In this document: piece by piece, positions 36,571 to 44,228 of the stretch | Position numbering within the stretch: position 1 is the first letter of the stretch | How the letters are laid out: every line of letters starts with the position of its first letter | From: Bifidobacterium castoris | Lineage (GTDB): Bacteria; Actinomycetota; Actinomycetes; Actinomycetales; Bifidobacteriaceae | DNA length: 64,000 bases | NCBI RefSeq assembly: GCF_003952025.1 | Contig: NZ_QXGI01000008.1 | Coordinates: forward strand, 1 to 64,000 | Direction of reading: 5' to 3' | The notes under the pieces: model-generated | The model's input: the letters and a program-made list of their open reading frames with translations, nothing else | Databases searched by the model: none | What the model was told of the DNA's origin: nothing | Translations under genes and position numbers: made by a program

Positions 36571-37656
36571 TTATTGCAGCAGTCGCTGGACCTCTTCGCG
36601 AATCTGGTCCGCAAAAGCGTAGATCCCGTTGAGGGATTCGAGGGGATGGCGGGTGACGTTCTTGTCCTCATCGAACAAACCGATGTATTTCTGCTTCGTG
36701 TTGAAGAACAGTCTCGCCACGGGCTTGCGGTTGTTGTCATCCAAGAAGATGGAGCAGTACGATTTTGCATCGCGCATCGTGATGCGCTCAGGGTCGACGT
36801 CGCTGCAGGCTATGGCCTTGACGATGTGGTATGCAGCGATCTCTTCCTCAGTGGTGACGACGCCGTCATCGTCGGCAGGAGTCTCGTCTTCCTGCGCCTG
36901 GTTGTCTTCCATGTCGTCACCAGTCCCGATCTTGATATCGTCGGCCCCCAGAGCCGTCTTGAGCCGGTCGTTGACCTGATCAGACAGATACTGCTTCAGG
37001 GCCTTGCTTACCAGCGGCCTGAACTTGTCCATCACAGACGCATAGAACGCACCTTCGTAGACATGTGAGGCGAGCAGCTTCACGAAATCGTCAGATGGTT
37101 CACGGAACTCGTCTCCGACGGCCCTCTTGAGCGCTCCCACGTACTTGAGTTCTTCCGCGCTGCTGGCAATGGAATCCAAATCGAACGCGGGCTTGGTGAG
37201 CTTTTCCACGGCCGGAACGACCGTCGGGTCGATATCGAGAAGGTCGAGCACGAGGAACGGCTTGGAATCCATGCGGTTCGGCTCGTCAATGTCCATATAG
37301 AAGTTCCATACCTGGCCGTTGGTCAGGACACCGATGCGCGCATTCGTGACCGCAAAGTAGCGATACAACTGACTCGCGTTCTCCAGACTGAGCGGTGCGC
37401 CGACCTTCTTGCACTCGATAAGGATCTGCACCTGATCGTCCCGCACCAAGGCGTAATCAACCTTCTCGCCCTTCTTCACACCCACATCCGCCGTGAACTC
37501 GGGGACCACCTCGTTGGGATTGAACACATCATATCCCAGCACCTGACCGATGAACGGCATAATGAACGCCGTTTTCGTGGCCTCCTCTGTTTCAATGCCG
37601 TCCTTGAGGTCGCGGACCTTCGCCGCCACCTGATTCAGGCTTTCCTCAAAATCCAT
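36571..37656 (-). CDS. HsdR N-terminal-type nuclease (orphan)
   Basis: The 361-residue protein resembles the N-terminal nuclease part of type I restriction R subunits: ATKTAFIMPFIGQVLGYDVF, then KVDYALVRDDQVQILIECKK, where D and E-x-K form a PD-(D/E)xK active site. It has no helicase motor and no HsdM or HsdS neighbour. The second half is less conserved and contains an acidic linker at about residues 255-280. GAGAAGGAGAAGG precedes the ATG at 37656. Proteins of this kind are common as single genes in prophages. Sitting between the repressor and ImmA, it would be expressed in the lysogen, which suggests defence against other phages; this is inferred. Confidence 0.75.
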   Translation of the reverse strand: MDFEESLNQVAAKVRDLKDGIETEEATKTAFIMPFIGQVLGYDVFNPNEVVPEFTADVGVKKGEKVDYALVRDDQVQILIECKKVGAPLSLENASQLYRYFAVTNARIGVLTNGQVWNFYMDIDEPNRMDSKPFLVLDLLDIDPTVVPAVEKLTKPAFDLDSIASSAEELKYVGALKRAVGDEFREPSDDFVKLLASHVYEGAFYASVMDKFRPLVSKALKQYLSDQVNDRLKTALGADDIKIGTGDDMEDNQAQEDETPADDDGVVTTEEEIAAYHIVKAIACSDVDPERITMRDAKSYCSIFLDDNNRKPVARLFFNTKQKYIGLFDEDKNVTRHPLESLNGIYAFADQIREEVQRLLQ

Positions 37657-37718
37657 GACCTTCTCCTTCTCGTTCCTTGGTAGTGGATTTCTTACAGGTT
37701 CAATACACTCGCTGATGA

Positions 37719-38186
37719 CTACGGCAGCTCCTCGAACGCCTCCTGCTCACGCTCAAGATCACCCTTCTTCGCGGCAATGTCGAACTGCTCCAAGTGCGAG
37801 GCCACGTACGCAGCCTGCTCATCAGCAGACAAACTTGACATATCCGGCACCGTGGTATCGTCGTCCGCGCTCACAAGCGCCGCATTCGCATCGTCGACGG
37901 CGGCAGAGGGTTCAGAGTTATTCTCTGCAGCCACGTTGGAGAGCGCTGCATCGAGTGTTTGTGACGGTGATATCTGCAATACCGAGCAGAGTGCCAAAAA
38001 CTCGCGCAATGTCGGCGAGCCGTGTGAATGCGAGAACAGATTCGCTACGCGCGGTGGGCTGACGTTGATTGCCTTAGCTAGTGCTCTATCCGATATGGGT
38101 ATCGGTGCTCGCTGGCGGGCATCATCAATGATCTGCATGACAGCTATGTCTGCTGGTTCCCATGAGTCTGCGTATTTCCGAGCCAT
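37719..38186 (-). CDS. Helix-turn-helix phage repressor
   Basis: The 155-residue protein has an XRE-type helix-turn-helix at about residues 30-75 (ISDRALAKAINVSPPRVANLF, split over the turn) and an acidic C-terminal half. It is transcribed away from a Cro-like gene, with a shared promoter region, the standard layout of a lysogeny switch. I chose the ATG at 38186 (MARKYADS) because TATTAT lies nine bases before it; a GTG at 38228 would add 14 residues. The acidic C-terminal part has no peptidase motif, so it is not a LexA/CI-type self-cleaving protein. The nearby ImmA-like peptidase may act on it. Confidence 0.75.
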   Translation of the reverse strand: MARKYADSWEPADIAVMQIIDDARQRAPIPISDRALAKAINVSPPRVANLFSHSHGSPTLREFLALCSVLQISPSQTLDAALSNVAAENNSEPSAAVDDANAALVSADDDTTVPDMSSLSADEQAAYVASHLEQFDIAAKKGDLEREQEAFEELP

Positions 38187-38235
38187 GCTGACATCATAAT
38201 ATGCTTCAGCATTTTTACAAAACGACACACTGATG

Positions 38236-38264
38236 TTGCACTAGTGTAAGTCTGTTGTTACACT
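38236..38264 (+). promoter_or_regulatory. Early promoter with overlapping operator half-sites
   Basis: TTGCAC (38236-38241) and TACACT (38259-38264) are 17 bases apart. The ATG of the Cro-like gene starts six bases later, so the mRNA is probably leaderless. TTGCACTAGTGTAA is an imperfect palindrome over the -35 element, and TTACAC recurs over the -10, so both are likely operators. Confidence 0.65.
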
Positions 38265-38270
38265 CAAAGC

Positions 38271-38600
38271 ATGGCGAAAGAACAGACTTACATAATGCAA
38301 GAAGCAGCTTGCAATGCTGTTGATTACCTGCGTCGAGCGGCTAGGGCGAACGACCTGACCAAGACGCAGATGGCTCGCAGTGCCGGCGTCTCGACGCCGA
38401 CTCTCGACCGGAGATTCGAGGATGGCGACCTCAGGCTCTCGCAGTTTCTGAAACTCGCTGCTGCTGCTGGAGTCAAACCCTCTGACGCTATCAAACTTTG
38501 CGACGATGCAGTCGCAACGTACAACCAGCGCGCGGAGGCGCTCGCGTCCAAGGAAGAAAAAAATGAGGCGCCCGCTGCAACAGGCGCCTCCGGGTCATGA
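38271..38600 (+). CDS. Cro-like helix-turn-helix protein
   Basis: The 109-residue protein has a helix-turn-helix at about residues 28-70 (LTKTQMARSAGVSTPTLDRR) and a charged, Ala-rich tail. It is the first gene rightward of the divergent promoter, facing the repressor gene, which is the position of Cro. The ATG at 38271 comes six bases after the -10 element and has no ribosome site. Confidence 0.7.
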   Translation: MAKEQTYIMQEAACNAVDYLRRAARANDLTKTQMARSAGVSTPTLDRRFEDGDLRLSQFLKLAAAAGVKPSDAIKLCDDAVATYNQRAEALASKEEKNEAPAATGASGS

Positions 38601-38616
38601 GAAAGGACTGAATCCC

Positions 38617-38871
38617 ATGAATACCAACACCCACACTACCACACCGGACACCGGCCACAACCCAGCCCAGGAACGCAAACTGCGCGAGAAGGTCACCGCC
38701 AAACTCGCCGCGACCATCGACCAGTGGGCCACAGAAGCCGACGGTGGAAACCTGCACATCACGGTCAACCGCGACTACATGGCCTACCCCGACCCCGGCC
38801 GGCCGGTGGAAATCGACCTCGACGCCATCGCCGGCATCATCATCGCGCAACTCACCGCGGAAGAGGAATGA
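38617..38871 (+). CDS. Early phage protein of unknown function, 84 residues
   Basis: The small acidic protein starts at ATG 38617 after GAGAAAGGA. It is rich in Thr/Asn at the N-terminus and contains NLHITVNRDYMAYP in the middle. I recognise no domain. It lies six bases before the next start in the early operon. Confidence 0.55.
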   Translation: MNTNTHTTTPDTGHNPAQERKLREKVTAKLAATIDQWATEADGGNLHITVNRDYMAYPDPGRPVEIDLDAIAGIIIAQLTAEEE

Positions 38872-38876
38872 CCCAC

Positions 38877-39089
38877 ATGAAACGCAACACCACACCACTG
38901 TGCGAGCGCCTCGCATGGACACTCCCGAAAGCCGCCGAAGCGTACGGCGTCTCCTACGAGGGACTGCTCGAGGCCGCGAGGGACGGACGGTTGATCACCA
39001 CGCGTCCCAGGAGTCGCAGGGGCGCTCGCAGTTGGCGGCACGTGACCCGCCGCGAGATGGACCACTACATGGAAACCTACGAAATCTGA
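38877..39089 (+). CDS. Small DNA-binding protein, excisionase-like
   Basis: The 70-residue basic protein (TLPKAAEAYGVSYEGLLEAA, then RGARSWRHVTRREMDHYM) has the shape of a MerR/Xis-like winged helix. It may be an early regulator or a second excisionase candidate. The ATG at 38877 is preceded by GAAGAGG; an ATG at 38868 that overlaps the previous stop is also possible. Confidence 0.55.
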   Translation: MKRNTTPLCERLAWTLPKAAEAYGVSYEGLLEAARDGRLITTRPRSRRGARSWRHVTRREMDHYMETYEI

Positions 39090-39102
39090 AAAGGAACCGA
39101 TC

Positions 39103-39723
39103 ATGACCCGATACAAGGACTCCGAAGGCTACGTCTACGAGGAGCGGCCGTGCGGCAGGCGCGAATACGTGGAAAGCCCCCTGCTGCGTGACCTGCGCGC
39201 CGACCGCGAAGCCGCGCAGCAGGAGGTGGACCGCCTCTACGACATGCTCGACGCGTACGACGCGAAGCACACCGAATACGAGCCGTATGAACGGCACGGG
39301 ATCCACAATGCCTACATCGAGGCACGCATCCGCCTGACCGGCATCGACTCGCGCATCACACGCGAGCAGTGGAGGCTGATGCGCAAGAGCTCCGAATACG
39401 GCTACATCGACGCCAACGGCGAGCGCGTCCCGTACGATGCCGCACCGGTCGCGCCCGAACTGGACCCGGACGACATCACCGAACCCGCAGACGAGACCGA
39501 CGAGCCGGATGGCGGTGAGACGCGCTGTTTCGAGGCGCGGTTCGGCGCGGTGCGCGACGGGCACGGCGCCGTGTTCGTGAGGATCGCCTCAATGGCGGAG
39601 CTCCTCGCAGACGCCGTCGCCGCCGCCAGACGCAGCACACTGCAGGAGATCAGCGAGCACATCGACGCACTCATCGCCGAGATCGACGGCGACGAGGCGT
39701 GCACCGACGAGAGGAGCGCATGA
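39103..39723 (+). CDS. Phage protein of unknown function, 206 residues
   Basis: GAAAAGGAA precedes the ATG. The protein is strongly acidic, with a helical region at about residues 25-90 that looks like a short coiled coil (RADREAAQQEVDRLYDMLDA) and a C-terminal helix (AAARRSTLQEISEHIDALIA). I recognise no domain. It may bind DNA-modifying or replication proteins, but nothing shows this. Confidence 0.6.
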   Translation: MTRYKDSEGYVYEERPCGRREYVESPLLRDLRADREAAQQEVDRLYDMLDAYDAKHTEYEPYERHGIHNAYIEARIRLTGIDSRITREQWRLMRKSSEYGYIDANGERVPYDAAPVAPELDPDDITEPADETDEPDGGETRCFEARFGAVRDGHGAVFVRIASMAELLADAVAAARRSTLQEISEHIDALIAEIDGDEACTDERSA

Positions 39724-39724
39724 C

Positions 39725-39988
39725 ATGACACGTCAGGACAAGACACCGAAAATCTGGCAGCGGGCGCTCGCGGCCGCCTGCACGATCGCCGCGATCGCCG
39801 CATTCGGCTACGTGGCCGCCGGCCCCGGCTTCTACCGCGCGCCATGGGCATACACGCTTGCGTGGCTCACCTTCCTCGCGGCCGCCGCATACGCGGTGCC
39901 GATGCTCGACGTCACCTGCGAGACGCTCACGCTCGCATGGCGCCGCACCAAGCGGATCGCACGCCATGCGAAGCGGGCGCTCGGATGA
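39725..39988 (+). CDS. Small membrane protein, 87 residues
   Basis: Two hydrophobic helices are clear (AAACTIAAIAAFGYVAAG and YTLAWLTFLAAAAYAVPML), followed by a basic tail ending KRALG. Its ATG overlaps no gene but starts two bases after the previous stop. Function unknown. Confidence 0.6.
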   Translation: MTRQDKTPKIWQRALAAACTIAAIAAFGYVAAGPGFYRAPWAYTLAWLTFLAAAAYAVPMLDVTCETLTLAWRRTKRIARHAKRALG

Positions 39989-40110
39989 TCCGTCCGTGCG
40001 CGCGCCCATTCCCCGCGCGCACGGATGCCATGGACGGGGGAGCATCCGCCGCCCATGGCGATAACCGAAAACGCGTGGCCGCCCCCTGAGTGCATCGGCG
40101 GCCACGCACC

Positions 40111-40211
40111 GGGGCCGCGCAAGCTAGCCCCACCCGCATACCGCCTATGCTTCTCTTTCTTTCCTTCGGCGGAATGCGTGGTGGAGGGAGGTGCGAATCC
40201 TCCCCGGCCCA
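40111..40211 (+). ncRNA. tRNA-like structured element in an early-region gap
   Basis: The 385-base gap at 39990-40374 has no gene but does contain a foldable element. GGGCCG (40112-40117) pairs with CGGCCC (40205-40210). Inside are a 10-bp hairpin, with arms at 40136-40145 and 40168-40177 and a 22-base pyrimidine-rich loop, and a perfect T-arm look-alike, GGAGG-TGCGAAT-CCTCC (40187-40203), that directly adjoins the closing stem. No anticodon loop or D-arm of normal shape is present. It may be a decayed phage tRNA or a regulatory RNA. Confidence 0.35.
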
Positions 40212-40374
40212 CTCAGGACGCGTCAACGTCACCCACAGCCGACGATAGCCCGGCTCGCGGGAGCGATGGGTGCGCGCGGTGCCAACCGCCCCGCCCCCTC
40301 ACGCGGGGATACTCCACACACCCAGCGCGTCCGACAACCTCACCAACGACCGACCAAACCCCGAAGGAGGATCA

Positions 40375-40707
40375 ATGGACGACCAGCAGGCGCCGAAGCC
40401 GGCGCGGAACGCCGCAGAGCGCGAGGTGCCGGACGAGGCGAAGCTCACCGCGGTCGCGGTGGAGCTGATGATCAAGGAGGGCCGCATGCGTCCCATGGCC
40501 GTCGACACGGTCATCAGGGACGAAGCCGACGCTAGCGTCGTCGACCGGCTCCTGGTCAGCTGCGACGCCGACAGCGGCGGCATGGTCAGCATGTCGAGCG
40601 AACTCGGCCACCTGACGCGCGGCGAGCTGTACATGCTCGCCGGTGCCGCGCTGGGCCTGTACAAGCAGGCGCTCACCCGCGCCGAAACCGACACGAAGGA
40701 GCAGTAG
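40375..40707 (+). CDS. Early phage protein of unknown function, 110 residues
   Basis: GAAGGAGG lies just before the ATG at 40375. The protein is acidic, with a C-terminal helical part (RGELYMLAGAALGLYKQAL). It precedes ssb by three bases, so it is probably cotranslated with it. No domain is recognised. Confidence 0.6.
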   Translation: MDDQQAPKPARNAAEREVPDEAKLTAVAVELMIKEGRMRPMAVDTVIRDEADASVVDRLLVSCDADSGGMVSMSSELGHLTRGELYMLAGAALGLYKQALTRAETDTKEQ

Positions 40708-40710
40708 GCA

Positions 40711-41262
40711 ATGGCGGGGGAGACCATCATCACCGTCGTCGGCAACCTGACGCGCGACCCGGAACTGCGCACCGTAGGCAACGGGTCGACGGTCGTCAAC
40801 TTCACGATCGCCTCGTCGACGCGCACGTTCAACCGCAACACCAACCAGTGGGAGGACGGCGACACGCTGTTCCTCAACTGCTCGGCATGGGATTCGCAGC
40901 ATACGGCGCTCGCGAGCAACATCGCGCACAGCCTGTCCAAGGGCATGAACGTCATCGCGCAGGGACGCCTCGTGCAGCGCACGTACGAGACCGAAAACCA
41001 CGAGAAGCGCACCGTCGTCGAACTGCGCGTCGACACCATCGGCCCCTCCCTGCGCCGCGCCACCGCGCAGGTGAACCGCCAGAGCGCGAGCGCCGGCTTC
41101 GTCGGCAGCCAGCAGGGCGGCCAGTCGGCTGCCGGTTCGGGTGCCCCGTATCAGGGCGGCGCCACCCGGTCGGCGTCGTCGGCCGTGTCGGATCCGTGGG
41201 CCGACGGTGACGGCGGGTTCGGGACGACATTCGGCGCTCGCGATGACTCGGACGATTTCTAA
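40711..41262 (+). CDS. ssb: Single-stranded DNA-binding protein
   Basis: SSB coats single-stranded DNA during replication and recombination. The 183-residue protein has the OB-fold pattern [19 protein letters not shown], then [18 protein letters not shown] and [21 protein letters not shown] Gly/Gln/Ser-rich linker follows, and an acidic tail ending DDSDDF, close to the usual DDDIPF partner-binding end. It is phage-borne and followed by rusA, which fits a recombination-replication module. Confidence 0.93.
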   Translation: MAGETIITVVGNLTRDPELRTVGNGSTVVNFTIASSTRTFNRNTNQWEDGDTLFLNCSAWDSQHTALASNIAHSLSKGMNVIAQGRLVQRTYETENHEKRTVVELRVDTIGPSLRRATAQVNRQSASAGFVGSQQGGQSAAGSGAPYQGGATRSASSAVSDPWADGDGGFGTTFGARDDSDDF

Positions 41263-41275
41263 GGAGACGCGGATC

Positions 41276-41689
41276 ATGAGCGGACAGCGCGTGACGATCA
41301 GCATCGACGTGCCCAAGCCGTGGCTGCTGAAAACCAACGGCGGCCAAGGTAACGTGTATGCGAACGCGCAGCGCGCCAGGCATCTGCGCCACGCCGGCTA
41401 CGTCGCCGGCCGCGACTGGCTCGCACGCCACCGCGCATGGAGGCGCGACCTGCGCGTGGACGTGGCGTACGAGGTGCACTATCCACGCCGCCCGTCACGA
41501 GCCGACCCGGACAACCTCGCGCCCACCGTCAAGCATCTCGTCGACGGCCTGACCGACGCCGGGTTGTGGGCGGACGACGACTACACGCACCTGCGCCGAC
41601 GCACCTACACGATGGGGGAACCCACCCGCCACCCAGGCGTATGGCGCATCGACATCCACATCACACCAATCACAAAGGAGAAGCCATGA
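41276..41689 (+). CDS. rusA: RusA-type Holliday junction resolvase
   Basis: RusA enzymes cut four-way DNA junctions formed in phage replication and recombination. The 137-residue protein has the family core: RADPDNLAPTVKHLVDGL (D-x-D-N and K), then AGLWADDDY with the paired aspartates. I chose the ATG at 41276 (MSGQRVT), which has AAGGAGA upstream; the frame is open further back inside ssb but without family likeness. The stop overlaps the next start (ATGA). Confidence 0.85.
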   Translation: MSGQRVTISIDVPKPWLLKTNGGQGNVYANAQRARHLRHAGYVAGRDWLARHRAWRRDLRVDVAYEVHYPRRPSRADPDNLAPTVKHLVDGLTDAGLWADDDYTHLRRRTYTMGEPTRHPGVWRIDIHITPITKEKP

Positions 41690-42720
41690 GCCAGAAAGGC
41701 TACGCCAAGCTCAGCAACGACCTGTGGCGCTCACCCGACGGCATGAAGATGCTCGCGGTCAACCCCGCCGCGCTCGCGTACTATGTGGCCGCGATCAGCT
41801 ACGCGTCCGACAACATGACCGACGGGCGCCTCGACGAGACCGTCGTGCGCTACGTGCTGCGCGTGCCCGACGACGTCATCGACTACCTCGTCGACGAAGG
41901 CAAATGGGAACCTGACGCGGACGGCGGCTGGCGGATCCACAACTACGACAAATGGCAGAACAGCCGAGCCGACATCGAGGCCGCACGCGCCAGGGACCGC
42001 GAACGCAAGACCCGCAAACCCGCCGCATCGTCGACCAAGAAGGATTCCGCTCGGAATCCGGACGGAATCCGGACGGAATCCGACGTGAATCCAGAGCCTT
42101 CTTTTAACCAAAACCAAAACCAAAACCAAAACACTTCCTCTCACGAGGAAGTGGGGGAGGCGCGCGCGAGCGCGCCCGCCACCGCCACCGCCGCCGAGGA
42201 GACGAGAAGCGAAAGCGAGCTGATCGACGTGTGGGAGCCCGACGCATCCTGCATCGCCTACGCCGACGAACTCGCCCGCGCCGGACATCCCAGAGTCGAC
42301 CTGGGCGCGCTCGCCACCCGCTTCCGCCGCAAACTGCACGCCCGAGGCCTCGCCGCCTACAAGCTGCGAGCCGCACCCGAGGCCCTGTCAGCCGAGTTCT
42401 GCACGTGGATCGACACCGAGGTCACGATCCTCGCCCAACAACCCAAGGCCGCCGTCGCGCCACCGACCCGCCACACAGCCAAGCCGCCCACGCACCGGCA
42501 CACATGGGACTGCGGCCACGTGCAGACCCGCATGAGCCCGCACGAAGCCGACTACAACCACGAACGACACGGATGGGGCGCATCCGACTGGATGACCGCC
42601 TGCGCCGCCGAAGCCGACCGGCTCAACCGCGAAGACGGCATCCCGGACGTCGAATCGACGCTCGCCGGCCCGGCCGCGGATACCGGCTCGGCGGCGCTCG
42701 CGGACGGGAGCATGGCATGA
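41686..42720 (+). CDS. Phage replication initiator-like protein
   Basis: The 344-residue protein has an N-terminal winged-helix region (YAKLSNDLWRSPDGMKML through VPDDVIDYLVDEGKW and WRIHNYDKWQ) like phage replisome organisers. A low-complexity middle with NQNQNQNQN follows, then a C-terminal part with WDCGHVQTRMSPHE. The gene itself carries 11-bp direct repeats and an AC-rich tract at 42052-42135, which suggests a lambda O-like initiator that binds an origin inside its own gene. Overlap with rusA and nearness to ssb support a replication role. The exact family is not certain. Confidence 0.65.
   Translation: MSQKGYAKLSNDLWRSPDGMKMLAVNPAALAYYVAAISYASDNMTDGRLDETVVRYVLRVPDDVIDYLVDEGKWEPDADGGWRIHNYDKWQNSRADIEAARARDRERKTRKPAASSTKKDSARNPDGIRTESDVNPEPSFNQNQNQNQNTSSHEEVGEARASAPATATAAEETRSESELIDVWEPDASCIAYADELARAGHPRVDLGALATRFRRKLHARGLAAYKLRAAPEALSAEFCTWIDTEVTILAQQPKAAVAPPTRHTAKPPTHRHTWDCGHVQTRMSPHEADYNHERHGWGASDWMTACAAEADRLNREDGIPDVESTLAGPAADTGSAALADGSMA
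42052..42135. other. Candidate phage replication origin inside the initiator gene
   Basis: Three direct copies of CGGAATCCGG(A) start at 42052, 42063 and 42074, an 11-bp period. They are followed by a short T-rich stretch and a run of about four AACCAA hexamers (42106-42132). Iterons next to an easily melted tract inside an initiator gene match the lambda O arrangement. This is inferred from layout only. Confidence 0.45.
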
Positions 42721-43043
42721 GCGACGTGCGTATCCTCGCGTCGAGCGTCCCGTGCGATGCGCTGCCCGAGCGCTACGACGACCTGACCGGCTGCCGCTTC
42801 GGACATCTGACCGCGGTGCGCCCCGTGGTGCGCCGGGCCGGCGGACGGCGTCGCGTGTGCTGGGAGTGCCGGTGCGAGTGCGGAGGCTGGACGGTGCGCA
42901 CCGCGGACTCGCTGCGCGAACGGCTGCACCCGGAGCGCGCCCACTGCCCGCACTGCGACGGCGGAGAGCGCATCGACTGGGACGCCGTGCTCGACGCCGA
43001 ACAGGAGACCATCGACCGCTATCGCTGCGGGAGGTCCGCATGA
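42717..43043 (+). CDS. Zinc-binding phage protein with an RFGHLT motif
   Basis: The 108-residue protein has DLTGCRFGHLTAVRP followed by CWECRCECGGW and a C-terminal CPHCDG. The RFG-LT plus W-C-CDCG pattern is common in phage proteins related to AP2/HNH DNA-binding modules; the paired cysteines suggest one or two zinc sites. There is no catalytic HNH here. It overlaps both neighbours by four bases (ATGA). Confidence 0.6.
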   Translation: MSDVRILASSVPCDALPERYDDLTGCRFGHLTAVRPVVRRAGGRRRVCWECRCECGGWTVRTADSLRERLHPERAHCPHCDGGERIDWDAVLDAEQETIDRYRCGRSA

Positions 43044-43189
43044 GCCCGCTCGCCGCGTTCGGCTTCGGCGCCCTGACCGCGTGCATGCTCATGCGCATCG
43101 CCATCAGCATCGCCCACGACATCCACGACCGGCGGGGTCGGCGCGACCGCAGCCACGGCGATCACCGAACCAGTAAGGGCCGCCGATGA
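43040..43189 (+). CDS. Small membrane protein, 49 residues
   Basis: One hydrophobic helix at the N-terminus (LAAFGFGALTACMLMRIAIS) is followed by a basic, His-rich tail. It overlaps both neighbours by ATGA junctions. Function unknown. Confidence 0.55.
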   Translation: MSPLAAFGFGALTACMLMRIAISIAHDIHDRRGRRDRSHGDHRTSKGRR

Positions 43190-43266
43190 ACATCCTCGTC
43201 ATCCTCACCATCATCCTCACCGCCCTCGTCGCGCTCGCGATCTGGTGCGGCTGGCACGACTTCTAA
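43186..43266 (+). CDS. 26-residue membrane microprotein
   Basis: The ATG overlaps the previous stop. The product is one membrane helix (ILVILTIILTALVALAIW) ending CGWHDF. It is the same length as, and similar in form to, the product at 44112, so the two look like paralogues. Confidence 0.5.
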   Translation: MNILVILTIILTALVALAIWCGWHDF

Positions 43267-43285
43267 CCACCGAAAGGACCACCGT

Positions 43286-43459
43286 ATGACCGTCGTCATC
43301 CTGAACATGGCATGCATCGCCGCCCTCGTCGGCCTCGCCGGCCTCATCACCTGCGTCAAAGACGCCATCAGCCTCGACCAGCGCATCGCACGGGGCGCTC
43401 GACGTGACCGTCAGACACGCAAGCACGAGCGGCGCGAACACGACCAGGAGGCACGCTGA
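43286..43459 (+). CDS. Small membrane protein, 57 residues
   Basis: CGAAAGGA lies upstream of the ATG at 43286. One membrane helix (LNMACIAALVGLAGLITCV) is followed by a very basic, Arg-rich tail of about 28 residues. The stop overlaps the next start (TGATG). Function unknown. Confidence 0.55.
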   Translation: MTVVILNMACIAALVGLAGLITCVKDAISLDQRIARGARRDRQTRKHERREHDQEAR

Positions 43460-43722
43460 TGGCCACGAACGTTTCCGAAAGGATGCTCGCGCTCGCGGAC
43501 GTGATCGACGCGCTCGCCGCCCAATCCAAGACGATCGCCGCCGACCCGAGCCTCGACCCTCGCCACAACGTCACCGACTGCGTCTACATCGCCGGCAAGC
43601 ACGCGGCGCTCGCGGACGCGATCACGGCCGTCACCGGCCTGCTCGACGCGCTGTGGACGCCCAACACCGGTGACGCGGCCGCCGACGACCACATCACTAA
43701 GAGCGAGAGCGAGGAGGAGTAG
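43459..43722 (+). CDS. Phage protein of unknown function, 87 residues
   Basis: A soluble, Ala-rich helical protein (ERMLALADVIDALAAQ) with an acidic C-terminus. It starts at the last base of the previous stop codon. No domain is recognised. Confidence 0.55.
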   Translation: MATNVSERMLALADVIDALAAQSKTIAADPSLDPRHNVTDCVYIAGKHAALADAITAVTGLLDALWTPNTGDAAADDHITKSESEEE

Positions 43723-43725
43723 GGG

Positions 43726-44115
43726 ATGATTACCCGCAGTGTCACCGTGGCGAAGATACGCCGCGAATACTGGCAGATGATCGCCGAAGGGCGCAAACGG
43801 TTCGAACTACGAGACGAGGAAGTGGACTGGCGGTCGCGTCTGTTCGTGTTCGTGGACGCCGCCACGGGCGAGCACCTCGGCCAAGCGCGCATCCTGTCGC
43901 GCACCGCATTCGGCGGATACGAAGGCTCGTCCTGGAATTGGGGCCTGCTCTCGAAACTCGTCGAGGTCCCCGTCGACGAGCTCAAGGAGTTGTTCCCCGA
44001 CGCGGTCGAGTTGGGCGGGCATGCCTACGACGCATACGCCATGTACGTGTACGAGATCGAACCGGCCGGCGACGACGAGGTCTTGGACGCCCTGCTCGAA
44101 GGATCCGACGCATGA
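43726..44115 (+). CDS. ASCH/PUA-like domain protein
   Basis: The 129-residue protein has the ASCH pattern: REYWQMIAEGRKRFELRDEE (a YW--I--G-K--ElR motif) and a beta-rich follow-up with GEHLGQARIL. ASCH domains bind RNA or modified nucleosides and some are nucleases. Phages often carry single-domain versions. The stop overlaps the next microprotein start. The specific activity is unknown. Confidence 0.7.
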   Translation: MITRSVTVAKIRREYWQMIAEGRKRFELRDEEVDWRSRLFVFVDAATGEHLGQARILSRTAFGGYEGSSWNWGLLSKLVEVPVDELKELFPDAVELGGHAYDAYAMYVYEIEPAGDDEVLDALLEGSDA

Positions 44116-44192
44116 GCGACCTGATCGGCCTCGCCGTCATCTGCGCCGTCATGATCGCCATCAGCTGGTGGACGGCCGACCACCACTTCTAA
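44112..44192 (+). CDS. 26-residue membrane microprotein, second copy
   Basis: The ATG overlaps the ASCH stop. The product is a single helix (LIGLAVICAVMIAISWW) ending TADHHF, closely like the microprotein at 43186 in length, helix placement and end. Both follow a larger gene by an ATGA junction. Confidence 0.5.
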   Translation: MSDLIGLAVICAVMIAISWWTADHHF

Positions 44193-44228
44193 CGATCCGA
44201 ACAAAAGTTCGACAACGAAAGGACCATC

